A DNA stretch of 64,000 bases, from contig NZ_NHMK01000009.1 of NCBI RefSeq assembly GCF_002198095.1, positions 186,001-250,000 of the forward strand, given 5' to 3'. This document shows, one piece after another, positions 53,742 through 64,000 of the stretch. The stretch comes from Deinococcus indicus. GTDB taxonomy: Bacteria; Deinococcota; Deinococci; Deinococcales; Deinococcaceae. The position numbers were made by a program, and so were the translations under genes. Every line of letters begins with the position of its first letter. Within the stretch, counting starts at the first letter, position 1. The notes beneath the pieces are model-generated. The model was not told where the DNA came from, searched no databases, and saw only the letters and a program-made list of their open reading frames with translations.

Positions 53742-53782
53742 GGGGCGGGACGGGGGCGCTGTCGGCTGATCCGTCCCGCCCC
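53742..53782. terminator. Terminator between kinase and alpha-glucosidase
   Basis: A 12-bp perfect stem (GGGGCGGGACGG at 53742-53753 with 53771-53782) lies between the two convergent stop codons. Confidence 0.7.
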
Positions 53783-53794
53783 GCGTATCACCGT

Positions 53795-55390
<1,596 letters not shown>

Positions 55391-55397
55391 GCCCAGC

Positions 55398-55426
55398 ACA
55401 CTACGGTCTGAATCGTTTCAGATCAA
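55398..55426 (-). promoter_or_regulatory. Alpha-glucosidase promoter with LacI-type operator in the spacer
   Basis: Minus strand: TTGATC (55426-55421), 17-bp spacer, TAGTGT (55403-55398), ATG 7 nt later. The spacer is filled by CTGAATCGTTTCAG (55408-55421), a 14-bp palindrome with central CG and two mismatched positions, the form bound by LacI-family sugar repressors. Confidence 0.65.
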
Positions 55427-55492
55427 GAGGGGGGAGCGGGCAACGGGAGTAGAGGCGCCCCCTCCACTCCCGCTGACCACTGCCGACTGCCC

Positions 55493-56647
55493 TCAGGGAG
55501 CGGGCGTGTCCGAACCCAGGCGCACGGTCACGTCCGCGCCCGCCGCAAGCGGCTGATCCGTGACCGTCCCGAAGCCCACGTCCCGCAGCACCCGCGCCGC
55601 CGCCGCGCCCGACGCGGTGGTCCTCGCCGGGCCGCGCGACTCATTCACGATCCAGACGTTCGAGTACCCCAGGCCCTCCAGCCGCGCCTTCAGGCGGCCC
55701 GCGCTGCCGTCCGGGGCGTCGGTGTTCACGACCGCCACGCCCAGCGCCCGCACGTCGTCCGGGTCACGGAATTCCTTGCCCACCAGGGCGTTCAGGGCGG
55801 CGCGGTCCACCTCCCACACGCTCGCCGCGCCCCGGTACCCGAAGTCGCCCGGCACGCTGAACGTCCGCACCTGCGGCCCGCCCAGCGCCGCGCCGCTCAG
55901 GGCCGCGACCTGCGCGCGGGTCAGGTTGGTCTTCATGTTGCGGTCCACCGCGCCCACCATCATCGGCAGGCGCCACACGTTCAGCGGGTTGCGCACCTGC
56001 GCGCCCAGCGCGGACACGAACTGCTGCTGCCGCGCGATCCGCCCGATGTCACCCAGGTTGTCGTGCCGGAACCGCAGGAACCCGGCCGCCTGCTCGCCGT
56101 CCAGGCGCTGCCGCCCCGGCTTCAGGTCGATGTGCAGCTTCCCGGCGTTATCGTCGTACTTCATGGCCTGCCCCACGTCCACGGTCACGCCGCCCGCCGC
56201 GTCGGTCAGGGCAGGAATGGCGTTCAGGCTGACGAGCGCGTAGGCGTCTACCGGCACGCCCGTCAGGTCCTGCACGGCCCGCATCAGCATCTCCGGGCCG
56301 CCGTGCACGTTCGCGCCGTTGACCTTGCCCCACCCGTAGCCCGGCATGTTCACCCACGAGTCGCGCGGCACGCCCAGCACGTTCACCCGCCCGTCCGGCC
56401 ACACCTGCGTGAGCATGATGGTGTCCGTGCGGGTCGTGTACGACTCGGCCTTGGCGGGCCAGGGCCACACGGCGGCGCTGTCGTCGTAATCCACGTCCAC
56501 GCCGGCCAGCAGCACCGTCAGCGGGCCGTCCGCTGCGCGCGGAACGGCCGCGTACCGCGAGAGAAACGGAGCGGCAGGGGCAACGACCGCTGCCAGACCC
56601 GCCGCCGCAACAAGAACCCAGACAATGCGGCGCACGCCGACGAGCAT
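55493..56647 (-). CDS. LytR-CpsA-Psr (LCP) family protein
   Basis: Membrane-anchored enzyme of about 384 residues expected to attach polymers to the cell wall. A membrane segment (about 8-30) precedes the LCP domain with TRTDTIMLTQV, LGVPRDSWVNMPGYG, KVNGANVHGG and GFLRFRHDNLGDIGRIARQQ (Arg/Asp pyrophosphate-binding residues). A C-terminal LytR_C domain follows (VAVVNTDAPDGSAGRLK). The start is uncertain: ATG 56647, or GTG 56635, which lies 7 nt after a TATGCT that overlaps the ATG and would fit the leaderless pattern. Upstream frame runs into element A and is rejected. Confidence 0.9.
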   Translation of the reverse strand: MLVGVRRIVWVLVAAAGLAAVVAPAAPFLSRYAAVPRAADGPLTVLLAGVDVDYDDSAAVWPWPAKAESYTTRTDTIMLTQVWPDGRVNVLGVPRDSWVNMPGYGWGKVNGANVHGGPEMLMRAVQDLTGVPVDAYALVSLNAIPALTDAAGGVTVDVGQAMKYDDNAGKLHIDLKPGRQRLDGEQAAGFLRFRHDNLGDIGRIARQQQFVSALGAQVRNPLNVWRLPMMVGAVDRNMKTNLTRAQVAALSGAALGGPQVRTFSVPGDFGYRGAASVWEVDRAALNALVGKEFRDPDDVRALGVAVVNTDAPDGSAGRLKARLEGLGYSNVWIVNESRGPARTTASGAAAARVLRDVGFGTVTDQPLAAGADVTVRLGSDTPAP

Positions 56648-56683
56648 AGCGCCCACACGCCGCGCGCGGATCAACCGGATGGA

Positions 56684-56823
56684 TGATACGGACTCCGATT
56701 GAATGGGCTGCAAGGACCATTCAATCCGAGCGGACGCGAGTGGGAGCAAAACGGGTTCCGGGCGTGGAGCTGACAATCCGGTGAAGTTCCGGATTGTCAG
56801 CGAAACAAACGGAATCCGTATGA
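56684..56823 (+). repeat. Element A copy 7, internally deleted
   Basis: TGATACGGACTCCGATTG to CGGAATCCGTATGA but only 140 bp: the GAGCTGCCCCGCAG block is missing between the two hairpins. Termini are intact. It lies between the LCP start and the GNAT stop. Confidence 0.88.
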
Positions 56824-56845
56824 CGCGGGGCGCTGCCAGCGCAGG

Positions 56846-57415
56846 TCACTGCGGCGGCGTCCAGACCATGTGCGTGTACGTGCCCCCGGCCAGGGTCCGC
56901 GTGCCCGCCGCGCGGAAGCCCACGCGCGCGTACAGGGTGGCGGCCCGGTTGCCGTCCTCGACGAGCAGGCCCACGCGGTCCAGGCCCCGCGCCTGCGCCT
57001 GCCCGGCCGCCGCCCGCAGCAGCGCGGCCCCCACGCCCGCCCCGCGCGCCGCCTCAGTCACGGCCAGCGTGTCCACGTACAGTTCGCCGGGCGTGCCCTC
57101 GGACTCCACCTGCGCGGGCAGACCCAGGGACGCCAGCCGCTCGCGGAACGGGTCGTCCAGCGTCCCGGCCTGATCGCCGGGGTAGGCCAGCAGCATCCCC
57201 AGCGGCTCAGGACCACGCGCGGCGATCAGCACATTCTCGTAACTCAGGCGGTTGCCGCGCAGCGGAAAGAACCCCAGCATGGCCCGCGCCGCCCCGGTGT
57301 CCGAATCGGCGCCGGTCAGGGCCAGCCCGACCCGGCCGATGGTCTGCTGCACCAGCGGAACGGCGAACGCCGCGTCGAAGGCAGTGGCGGGGCGGATCAC
57401 GATGGGTTCAGACAT
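56846..57415 (-). CDS. GNAT-family N-acetyltransferase
   Basis: Acetyltransferase of 189 residues. The acetyl-CoA site is LYVDTLAVTEAARGAGVGAALLRAA (motif A, R/Q-x-x-G-x-G/A), followed by VEDGNRAATLYARVGFRAAG (motif B). Substrate unknown. The start is ATG 57415, 7 nt after TATGCT; the longer frame to 57496 overlaps a terminator. Single gene. Confidence 0.9.
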   Translation of the reverse strand: MSEPIVIRPATAFDAAFAVPLVQQTIGRVGLALTGADSDTGAARAMLGFFPLRGNRLSYENVLIAARGPEPLGMLLAYPGDQAGTLDDPFRERLASLGLPAQVESEGTPGELYVDTLAVTEAARGAGVGAALLRAAAGQAQARGLDRVGLLVEDGNRAATLYARVGFRAAGTRTLAGGTYTHMVWTPPQ

Positions 57416-57457
57416 GCCGAGCAGCATAGCGCCGCCCCAGGCCGGAGCCGGTCGGCA

Positions 57458-57488
57458 CACAACAAACCGGACCCCCGCAGGAGTCCGG
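57458..57488 (-). terminator. Terminator after the DUF5666-like lipoprotein gene
   Basis: CCGGAC (57467-57472) and GTCCGG (57483-57488) with inner C/G pairs; the minus strand continues TTTGTTGTG. Confidence 0.75.
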
Positions 57489-57508
57489 CTGTGCATGATC
57501 CGGGTGGA

Positions 57509-57985
57509 TCAGTTCAGGGTGATCTTGTTGGCCTTCAGGGTGCTTGCAGCCTCGTCGATCTCGCCCTCGACCGCCACGTTGGCGTCGGCGCGGTCGCTGC
57601 CGAAGAACTCCTCGGCGGTGGTGGCGCCACCCTCGAACACGGTGGACTCGTCGATGGTCACGGCGTAGTTGGCGTCGTTCTCGTTCAGCGTGAAGGTCTG
57701 GGCGGTGCCGTCGAAGTCGGTCACGGTGCCTTCCAGGCCATCGCCGACGGCCATGTCGATCTCTTCGCTGGTGTTGGCGTCGTCGTCGTTGGTCATGGTG
57801 CTGTCCACGCCGGGATCTTCGGCGTTGTCCATGGCGCCCTCGCCTTCAGCGATGGGGTTGTCCACGCCGGGCTCGTTCGTCTCGGTGGAGACGGCGCCGG
57901 TGTCGGTCGTGGTGGTCGTCTCTTCCTTGGGAGCGCAGGAGGCGAGGAGGGCAGCGGTCAGCAGGGCCAGCAGGGTGGGTTTCAT
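57509..57985 (-). CDS. Acidic secreted lipoprotein, DUF5666-like
   Basis: Lipoprotein of 158 residues: signal peptide with lipobox LLASC (Cys at about 17), then a strongly acidic Thr/Asp/Glu-rich region (about 20-85), and a small beta-domain (GLEGTVTDFDGTAQTFTLN and DANVAVEGEIDE) similar to DUF5666 modules, which often occur in exported proteins. Function unknown; it may bind cations. Start ATG 57985; the longer frame (58054) is rejected since it lacks the signal. Confidence 0.78.
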   Translation of the reverse strand: MKPTLLALLTAALLASCAPKEETTTTTDTGAVSTETNEPGVDNPIAEGEGAMDNAEDPGVDSTMTNDDDANTSEEIDMAVGDGLEGTVTDFDGTAQTFTLNENDANYAVTIDESTVFEGGATTAEEFFGSDRADANVAVEGEIDEAASTLKANKITLN

Positions 57986-58160
57986 GCCCTCATCTTCACC
58001 GCTGCCCCTGCCTGCCAGATGAGGAGAATCGCAGGAAGTCTTTACGTCCAGCACGCTGAAAAACCGGTCAGGAACGTGAACCTTCCGTGAAGTTCCGCCT
58101 GGGGGGAAGTGCGCGCACGGCCGCCCCCGGATGTGCTACCAAGCGCGCAGCCCGGCACCC

Positions 58161-60397
<2,237 letters not shown>

Positions 60398-60401
<4 letters not shown>

Positions 60402-60715
60402 TCGCCCGCCTCCGGTTCGGCCACCACGCGCAGCGGGAACCCCTCTTGCCGCGCGGCCGCCATCACCTGCGCCACCTTCGTCTCGGCCACGTCCCGCGAG
60501 TACACGCCCGCCACGCCCTGCCCCTTGTGATGCACGGCCAGCATGATCAGTTCGGCCTCCTGCTCGGACTTGCGGAAAAAGCGGCGCAGCACCTCCACCA
60601 CAAACTCCATCGGGGTGTAGTCGTCGTTCAGCAGCAGTACCCGGAACAGCCGGGGCCGCTGCGTCCGCGTGCGCTCCAGCGTCTGGGTTCCAGAATCAAG
60701 GTCCCGGCGTGTCAT
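60398..60715 (-). CDS. clpS: ATP-dependent Clp protease adaptor ClpS
   Basis: N-end-rule adaptor of 105 residues. LFRVLLLNDDYTPMEFVVEVL and MLAVHHKGQGVAGVYSRDVAE are the hallmarks: the ND pair and Met and His positions form the N-degron pocket. It delivers substrates to ClpA, encoded downstream with an overlapping start. TACACT lies 7 nt before the ATG, leaderless. Confidence 0.96.
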
Positions 60716-60800
60716 GCCGCCGAGTGTAGCGGCCCCCGACCACCCCGGCCGGAGTCGGGGTCACGGTCAGGGCGCAGGCAGGCATAGAGGCGCACGAAAG

Positions 60801-60834
60801 GCCGCGCCCCCTCCGGTGGGGGAGGGGGCGCGGC
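60801..60834. terminator. Strong hairpin beyond element A copy 8
   Basis: A 14-bp perfect stem (GCCGCGCCCCCTCC/GGAGGGGGCGCGGC, 6-nt loop). On the minus strand it would terminate the LEA-like gene, implying that element A was inserted between gene and terminator. Confidence 0.7.
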
Positions 60835-60849
60835 GCTGGCAGGAAATGA

Positions 60850-61009
60850 TCATACGGATTCCGTTTGTTTCGCCGACAATCCGGAACTTCACCAGATTGT
60901 CGGCTCCACGTCCGGAACCCTTGTTGCTCCCACTCTGCGGAGCAGCTCTACGAGTCGCTTCGCTCGGATTGAACGGGCTTTGCAGCCCATTCAATCGGAG
61001 TCCATATCA
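60850..61009 (-). repeat. Element A copy 8, full length
   Basis: Minus orientation: TGATATGGACTCCGATTG (61009) to ACGGAATCCGTATGA (60850). Its first three bases are the TGA stop of the LEA-like gene. Both hairpins are present. Confidence 0.9.
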
Positions 61010-61564
61010 GGCTTTCTTGGCGTCGCGGGCCGCGCCCTTGACGTCGTTGGCGGCCTTGGTGGCCTCGGCCTTCACGTCGGCGGCCTTGGCCTGCGCGTCG
61101 GCCTTGACCTCGGCGGCCTTGTCGGCAGCGGCGTTCTTCGCGTCGGACGCGGCGTCCTTGACCTTGTCCGTCACGTCGGCCGCCTTGTCACTGGCAGTCG
61201 CGGCGGCGTCTTTGGCGGCGTCGGCAGCCTTGCCCGAGGCGTCGGCCACGGCGCTTTTCACGTCACCGGCGACTTCCTTGACCTTGTCGGCGGCGGCCTG
61301 CGCGCCACCGGCGGCGGCGTCCTTGACCTCGCCCGCCTTGTCGGCGATCACGGCCCCGGCGTCCTTGGCGGCGTCCTTCGTCTTCTCCCAGCCCTTCGTG
61401 ACGCTGCTGCCCACATCCTGCGCGGCGTCCTTGAGGCCCAGTTCGGCCAGTTTGGCGTCCAGCGCGCGGCGGTTCTGCTCACGGCTGAAGTAGTACGCGC
61501 CGGCTCCCACCAGGGCACCCAGGACCAGCAGACGTTTCACGGGAAAATGACGATCACTTTTCAT
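61007..61564 (-). CDS. LEA-like, membrane-anchored amphipathic helix protein
   Basis: Protein of 185 residues: N-terminal membrane segment (VKRLLVLGALVGAGAYYF), then about 150 residues of Ala/Lys/Asp 11-mer repeats (AADKVKEVAGD, KAADVTDKVKD, KAAEVKADAQA) as in group 3 late-embryogenesis-abundant proteins. These are unfolded in water and become helical on drying, protecting membranes or enzymes; relevance to desiccation tolerance is plausible in Deinococcus. TAGGCT lies 7 nt before the ATG. Its stop codon belongs to element A copy 8. Confidence 0.85.
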   Translation of the reverse strand: MKSDRHFPVKRLLVLGALVGAGAYYFSREQNRRALDAKLAELGLKDAAQDVGSSVTKGWEKTKDAAKDAGAVIADKAGEVKDAAAGGAQAAADKVKEVAGDVKSAVADASGKAADAAKDAAATASDKAADVTDKVKDAASDAKNAAADKAAEVKADAQAKAADVKAEATKAANDVKGAARDAKKA

Positions 61565-61640
61565 GAGAGTCAGCCTACGCCCGCCTCATCTGTGCAGGAT
61601 GAGCCGCGATTCACGGGCAGTTCACGCCCACCCGGCACGT

Positions 61641-62012
61641 TCAGAGCAGCCCCAGCCGCCGCGCCAGTTCCCGCCCCAGAATCCACTCCTCCGGCTCCCC
61701 GGCGTCCTGCACGCGCACCAGCACGCACTCGCGGCCCAGGTAGAACGCCACGATCTTCTCCCAGGCTTCCTCCTCGGTGTCCGCCGTCTCCTCGATGTCC
61801 TCCAGGGTGCCCCACACGTCGCCGTCCACGTCGGCGCTGCGCAGCGCCTCGGCGTGCCCGCTCAGCACGTACGCGTCGACCGCCTCGTCACGGCGGTACG
61901 GTTCGCCGTCCCGGCGCAGGTCCAGGCGGTCGTCCCGCTCGAACAGGCTGTCCAGGAAGGCGTCCCACTGCCCGGCACTCAGGATGATCACGTCGCGTCG
62001 CTCGTCACTCAC
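61641..62012 (-). CDS. Acidic hypothetical protein
   Basis: A 123-residue soluble protein from GTG 62012, 6 nt after TACACT (leaderless). It reads VSDERRDVIILSAGQWDAFL at the start, then VDAYVLSGHAEAL, and an acidic helix DIEETADTEEEAWEKIVAFY. No family recognised. The longer frame to 62066 crosses the promoter. Located between the LEA-like gene and a divergent DUF1517 gene; function unknown. Confidence 0.7.
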   Translation of the reverse strand: MSDERRDVIILSAGQWDAFLDSLFERDDRLDLRRDGEPYRRDEAVDAYVLSGHAEALRSADVDGDVWGTLEDIEETADTEEEAWEKIVAFYLGRECVLVRVQDAGEPEEWILGRELARRLGLL

Positions 62013-62118
62013 GCGCGCAGTGTACCCGCCCCGCCCCCGAACTGCCGACGGGTGCCGAAAGAACACGTGAAGGCGCAGCGTTCAGGTGCGCGCCCGCGCC
62101 GCCCCGTACACTGCGGAC

Positions 62119-63081
62119 ATGCAGCCCGCACAACGCAACCCTGGCCGCCGCCTCCTGTCCCTGGGCGCCCTGCTGCTCTGCCTGCTGACGCTGCTGACCC
62201 TGACGCTGCCCGCGCAGGCGCAGTCCGGCGGCGGGTTCGGCGGCAGTTCCCGCAGCTCCGGCAGTTCCGGCGGGAGCTCCGGCGGCAGCTTCGGTGGCAG
62301 CCGGGGCGGCGGGTACAGCGGCGGCGGGTACAGCGGAGGGGGGTACAGCGGCCCGATCATCATCAACGGCGGAGGCGGCTACGGCTACGGCGGCGGGGGG
62401 AGCGGCGGCCTGATCACCCTGGTGATCTTCGGCGTGGTCATGTTCGTGGTCATCAGCGGCATGAGGCGCACCCTCGGCGGCGGCGGGCGGGGTCTGGCCG
62501 GCCTGAGCGGCACCGCGCAGGCCCTGAGCGTGCAGCTCCTGCTGGCCGAGGGTGACGAGGTCAAACGCGCCCTGCAACGCGTCGCGCAGACCGGCGACCC
62601 CGACACCAATGAGGGCCTGACCCGCATGATGCAGGAAGCCGCGCTGGTCGTCCTGCGCCACCCGGAACGCTGGGTGTACGGCAACGTGCAGCGCGCCCAG
62701 GGCGCCGCGAACACCGCCGACAGCCAGGTGGGCGCCTGGGCCACCGAGGCCCGCGCCGCCTTCACCGAGCAGACCACCAGCAACTACCAGAACAACGACC
62801 CCACCAGCGGCTACGCCCGCCGCGACGACTACACCTTCAAGCACGACGCCGCCGACCAGTACCTCGCCGTGACCCTGGCCGTCGCCGCGCACACCCTGGC
62901 CGCCCTGCCCCCCGCCGGCGCCACCAACGCCGCCGAGGCCCGCGCCGCCCTGCGCGCCATCAGCGCCGTCACGCCCGGCGACCTGATCCGCGCCGAGGTC
63001 GTCTGGAGCCCCGACGCCGAAGGCGAATTCCTCAGCGAGGACGAGGCCATCCAGAAGTACCCCGACCTGACCCGCCTGTAA
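62119..63081 (+). CDS. DUF1517 membrane protein
   Basis: Protein of 320 residues: cleavable signal (ends TLPAQAQS), Ser/Gly-rich low-complexity region with three GGGYS units (about 35-90), one membrane segment ([18 protein letters not shown]) and a cytoplasmic helical domain with [18 protein letters not shown] and [14 protein letters not shown]. This layout is that of DUF1517 proteins known from cyanobacteria and plastids. Start ATG 62119 follows TACACT (62107-62112) at 6 nt. Confidence 0.85.
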   Translation: MQPAQRNPGRRLLSLGALLLCLLTLLTLTLPAQAQSGGGFGGSSRSSGSSGGSSGGSFGGSRGGGYSGGGYSGGGYSGPIIINGGGGYGYGGGGSGGLITLVIFGVVMFVVISGMRRTLGGGGRGLAGLSGTAQALSVQLLLAEGDEVKRALQRVAQTGDPDTNEGLTRMMQEAALVVLRHPERWVYGNVQRAQGAANTADSQVGAWATEARAAFTEQTTSNYQNNDPTSGYARRDDYTFKHDAADQYLAVTLAVAAHTLAALPPAGATNAAEARAALRAISAVTPGDLIRAEVVWSPDAEGEFLSEDEAIQKYPDLTRL

Positions 63082-63107
63082 CGGCCGCCTCCAACCTATC
63101 TGCCCGA

Positions 63108-63135
63108 CCGGACTGTTCAGCGTCAGACAGTCCGG
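63108..63135 (+). terminator. Terminator after DUF1517 gene
   Basis: A 9-bp perfect stem CCGGACTGT/ACAGTCCGG with a 10-nt loop, followed by CCTTCG. Confidence 0.65.
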
Positions 63136-63162
63136 CCTTCGCGTGCGCCCGTATCCTCACGC

Positions 63163-63489
63163 ATGGCCCGCCGGCACCCCCCCAGCAACTGGCCCCCGCC
63201 GACCCGGCCGGACCCCACCTGCGCCCTGTGCGGCCGCGCCGTCCCCGCCCTGACCGAACACCACCTGCTGCCCCGCTCGCAGGGCCGTCGCCAGGGCGTC
63301 CGGGCTGCCGACCTGCCCACCACCCTGCTGTGCCGCCCCTGCCACAGCTTCCTGCACCGCACCTTCAGCAACGCCGAACTGGCCCGCGACTACCAGGACA
63401 TCGGCGCCCTGCGCGCCCACCCGGAAGTGCAGCGGTTCACCCGCTGGCTGCGCACCCAGCCCGCCACCAAGGGCGTCCGCGTCCGCTGA
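63163..63489 (+). CDS. HNH-endonuclease-like zinc protein
   Basis: A 108-residue protein with an HNH-type core: CALCGR (zinc), [35 protein letters not shown]. The two CxxC pairs bind zinc and EHH/H...H would be the beta-beta-alpha metal site. It probably cleaves or binds DNA; stand-alone proteins of this form are widespread and not necessarily mobile. TATCCT (63152-63157) lies 5 nt before the ATG. Confidence 0.82.
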   Translation: MARRHPPSNWPPPTRPDPTCALCGRAVPALTEHHLLPRSQGRRQGVRAADLPTTLLCRPCHSFLHRTFSNAELARDYQDIGALRAHPEVQRFTRWLRTQPATKGVRVR

Positions 63490-63499
63490 TCGGGGAGCA

Positions 63500-63539
63500 G
63501 GAAGTGGCCCGCCGCTGCGGTGCAGGGCGGGCCACTTCC
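63500..63539. terminator. Terminator between HNH and cytochrome genes
   Basis: A 14-bp perfect stem GGAAGTGGCCCGCC/GGCGGGCCACTTCC with a 12-nt loop between convergent stops. Confidence 0.75.
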
Positions 63540-63546
63540 CGGTGCG

Positions 63547-64000
63547 TCACTTCAGGGTGGCGACGTAAGCGGCGACGGCCGTCAGGTCCGCGTCGGTCAT
63601 GGGCGTCAGGGCGATGTGCATGGCGTCCGGGTATGGAATGCCCGTGACCGGGCCGGCCTTGTAGGCGCGCAGCTGTGCCAGCACGGACGCGGCGGTGCGG
63701 CCTGTGATCGCGGGCACGCCCACGTCCTCGGCGCCCCCGCCCGTCTCGCCGTGGCAGACCGCGCAGGCGATGACGCCGCGCGCCGCTGCGCCCACCTGAT
63801 ACAGCGTCTCGCCGGGCGTGGTCGCCCCGGTCGTCGGGGGTGGCGTGACCGGGGGAGTGGTCGCTGGGGGCGGCGTGACCGGAGCGGTGGCCGGCGCCGC
63901 AGCCGGTGCGGACGCCGGGGTGCTGTCGCCGGAGTAGAACGCGGCGATATCCACGATGTCCTGATCGCTCAGGCGCGACGCGATGTTCTGCATCGTGCCG
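63547..64000 (-). CDS. C-type cytochrome, 5' end outside the window
   Basis: C-terminal part of an exported haem protein. The visible 151 codons start in frame before Met 63993; IASRLSDQDIVDIAAFYSG is the end of one cytochrome domain with its Met ligand, then a Pro/Thr/Ala-rich linker, then a second domain with haem site CAVCH and distal Met in PDAMHIALTPMTDADLTA. Two domains suggest a dihaem c4-like cytochrome for periplasmic electron transfer. The first haem motif and signal lie beyond 64000. Confidence 0.88.
   Translation of the reverse strand, partial: GTMQNIASRLSDQDIVDIAAFYSGDSTPASAPAAAPATAPVTPPPATTPPVTPPPTTGATTPGETLYQVGAAARGVIACAVCHGETGGGAEDVGVPAITGRTAASVLAQLRAYKAGPVTGIPYPDAMHIALTPMTDADLTAVAAYVATLK

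Noticed and set aside
56647..56776. N-terminal extension of the LCP protein
   Set aside because: It also translates element A sequence (PIQSES), seen likewise in other false extensions.
63163..63489. Homing or mobile HNH element
   Set aside because: Normal composition, own leaderless promoter, no intron or repeat borders.

Overview
The window reads as chromosomal DNA of a Deinococcus species. The base composition is GC-rich with strong G/C at third codon positions. The protein set fits the genus: a leaderless-start promoter pattern on about half of the genes, a long-form hibernation factor, DUF1999, LEA-like and DUF1517 proteins, PEP synthase beside its regulatory kinase, and a CCA/CC/A-adding enzyme. 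There is one tRNA (Ala, TGC), no rRNA, no CRISPR array, no transposase and no phage or plasmid genes. I saw no single known mobile system; the unusual content lies in non-coding repeats, leaders and operators.

Layout. 1-3.8 kb: hypothetical genes, an HxlR regulator divergent from a nitroreductase, and a lipoprotein 5'-nucleotidase. 3.9-6.5 kb: an ABC-F ATPase with an unusual leader, and an SDR. 6.5-11.2 kb: a zinc block (ZnuB, ZnuC, ZnuA, ribosomal protein L28, a COG0523 GTPase and an unknown protein) with two matching Fur/Zur-type boxes. 11.2-18.9 kb: trxB, HD hydrolase, slyD, CAP protein, moeA, GH13 amylase and tRNA nucleotidyltransferase, then tRNA-Ala. 19-21.4 kb: two repeat elements, a TauE exporter pair and an aminoglycoside-phosphotransferase-like protein. 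21.4-28.5 kb: fadN and a thiolase separated by three unrelated genes, one of low GC, then an rRNA methyltransferase. 28.7-30.6 kb: YeeE/YedE sulfur transport operon. 30.9-39.4 kb: subtilase, HAD, ppsA/ppsR and pgi. 39.6-43.9 kb: thiolase plus fused CoA transferase, TetR and hpf. 44-51 kb: butyrate kinase, tsaD, fadD, a deaminase and a DUF1999/HMA/DUF503 operon. 51-64 kb: lepB, patatin, Ser/Thr kinase, alpha-glucosidase, LCP protein, GNAT, DUF5666-like lipoprotein, clpSA, LEA-like protein, DUF1517, HNH and a truncated cytochrome c.

How the genes work together. Fatty-acid and short-acyl metabolism is spread over fadN-fadA, thiolase-CoA transferase, butyrate kinase and fadD; fadN and fadD share an upstream motif. 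Zinc acquisition and zinc sparing form one regulon. Gluconeogenesis is represented by ppsA, its regulator and pgi; sugar use by two GH13 enzymes, one with a LacI-type operator inside its promoter.

The main non-coding signals are: (1) a three-segment mutually exclusive RNA pairing with an upstream ORF before the ABC-F gene; (2) an approximately 160-bp MITE-like repeat (here element A), eight copies plus relics, mostly just after stop codons; (3) a second repeat (element B) with perfect 15-bp terminal inverted repeats; (4) a family of CATCNNC heptamer arrays. All functions are inferred from sequence alone; nothing was searched against a database.
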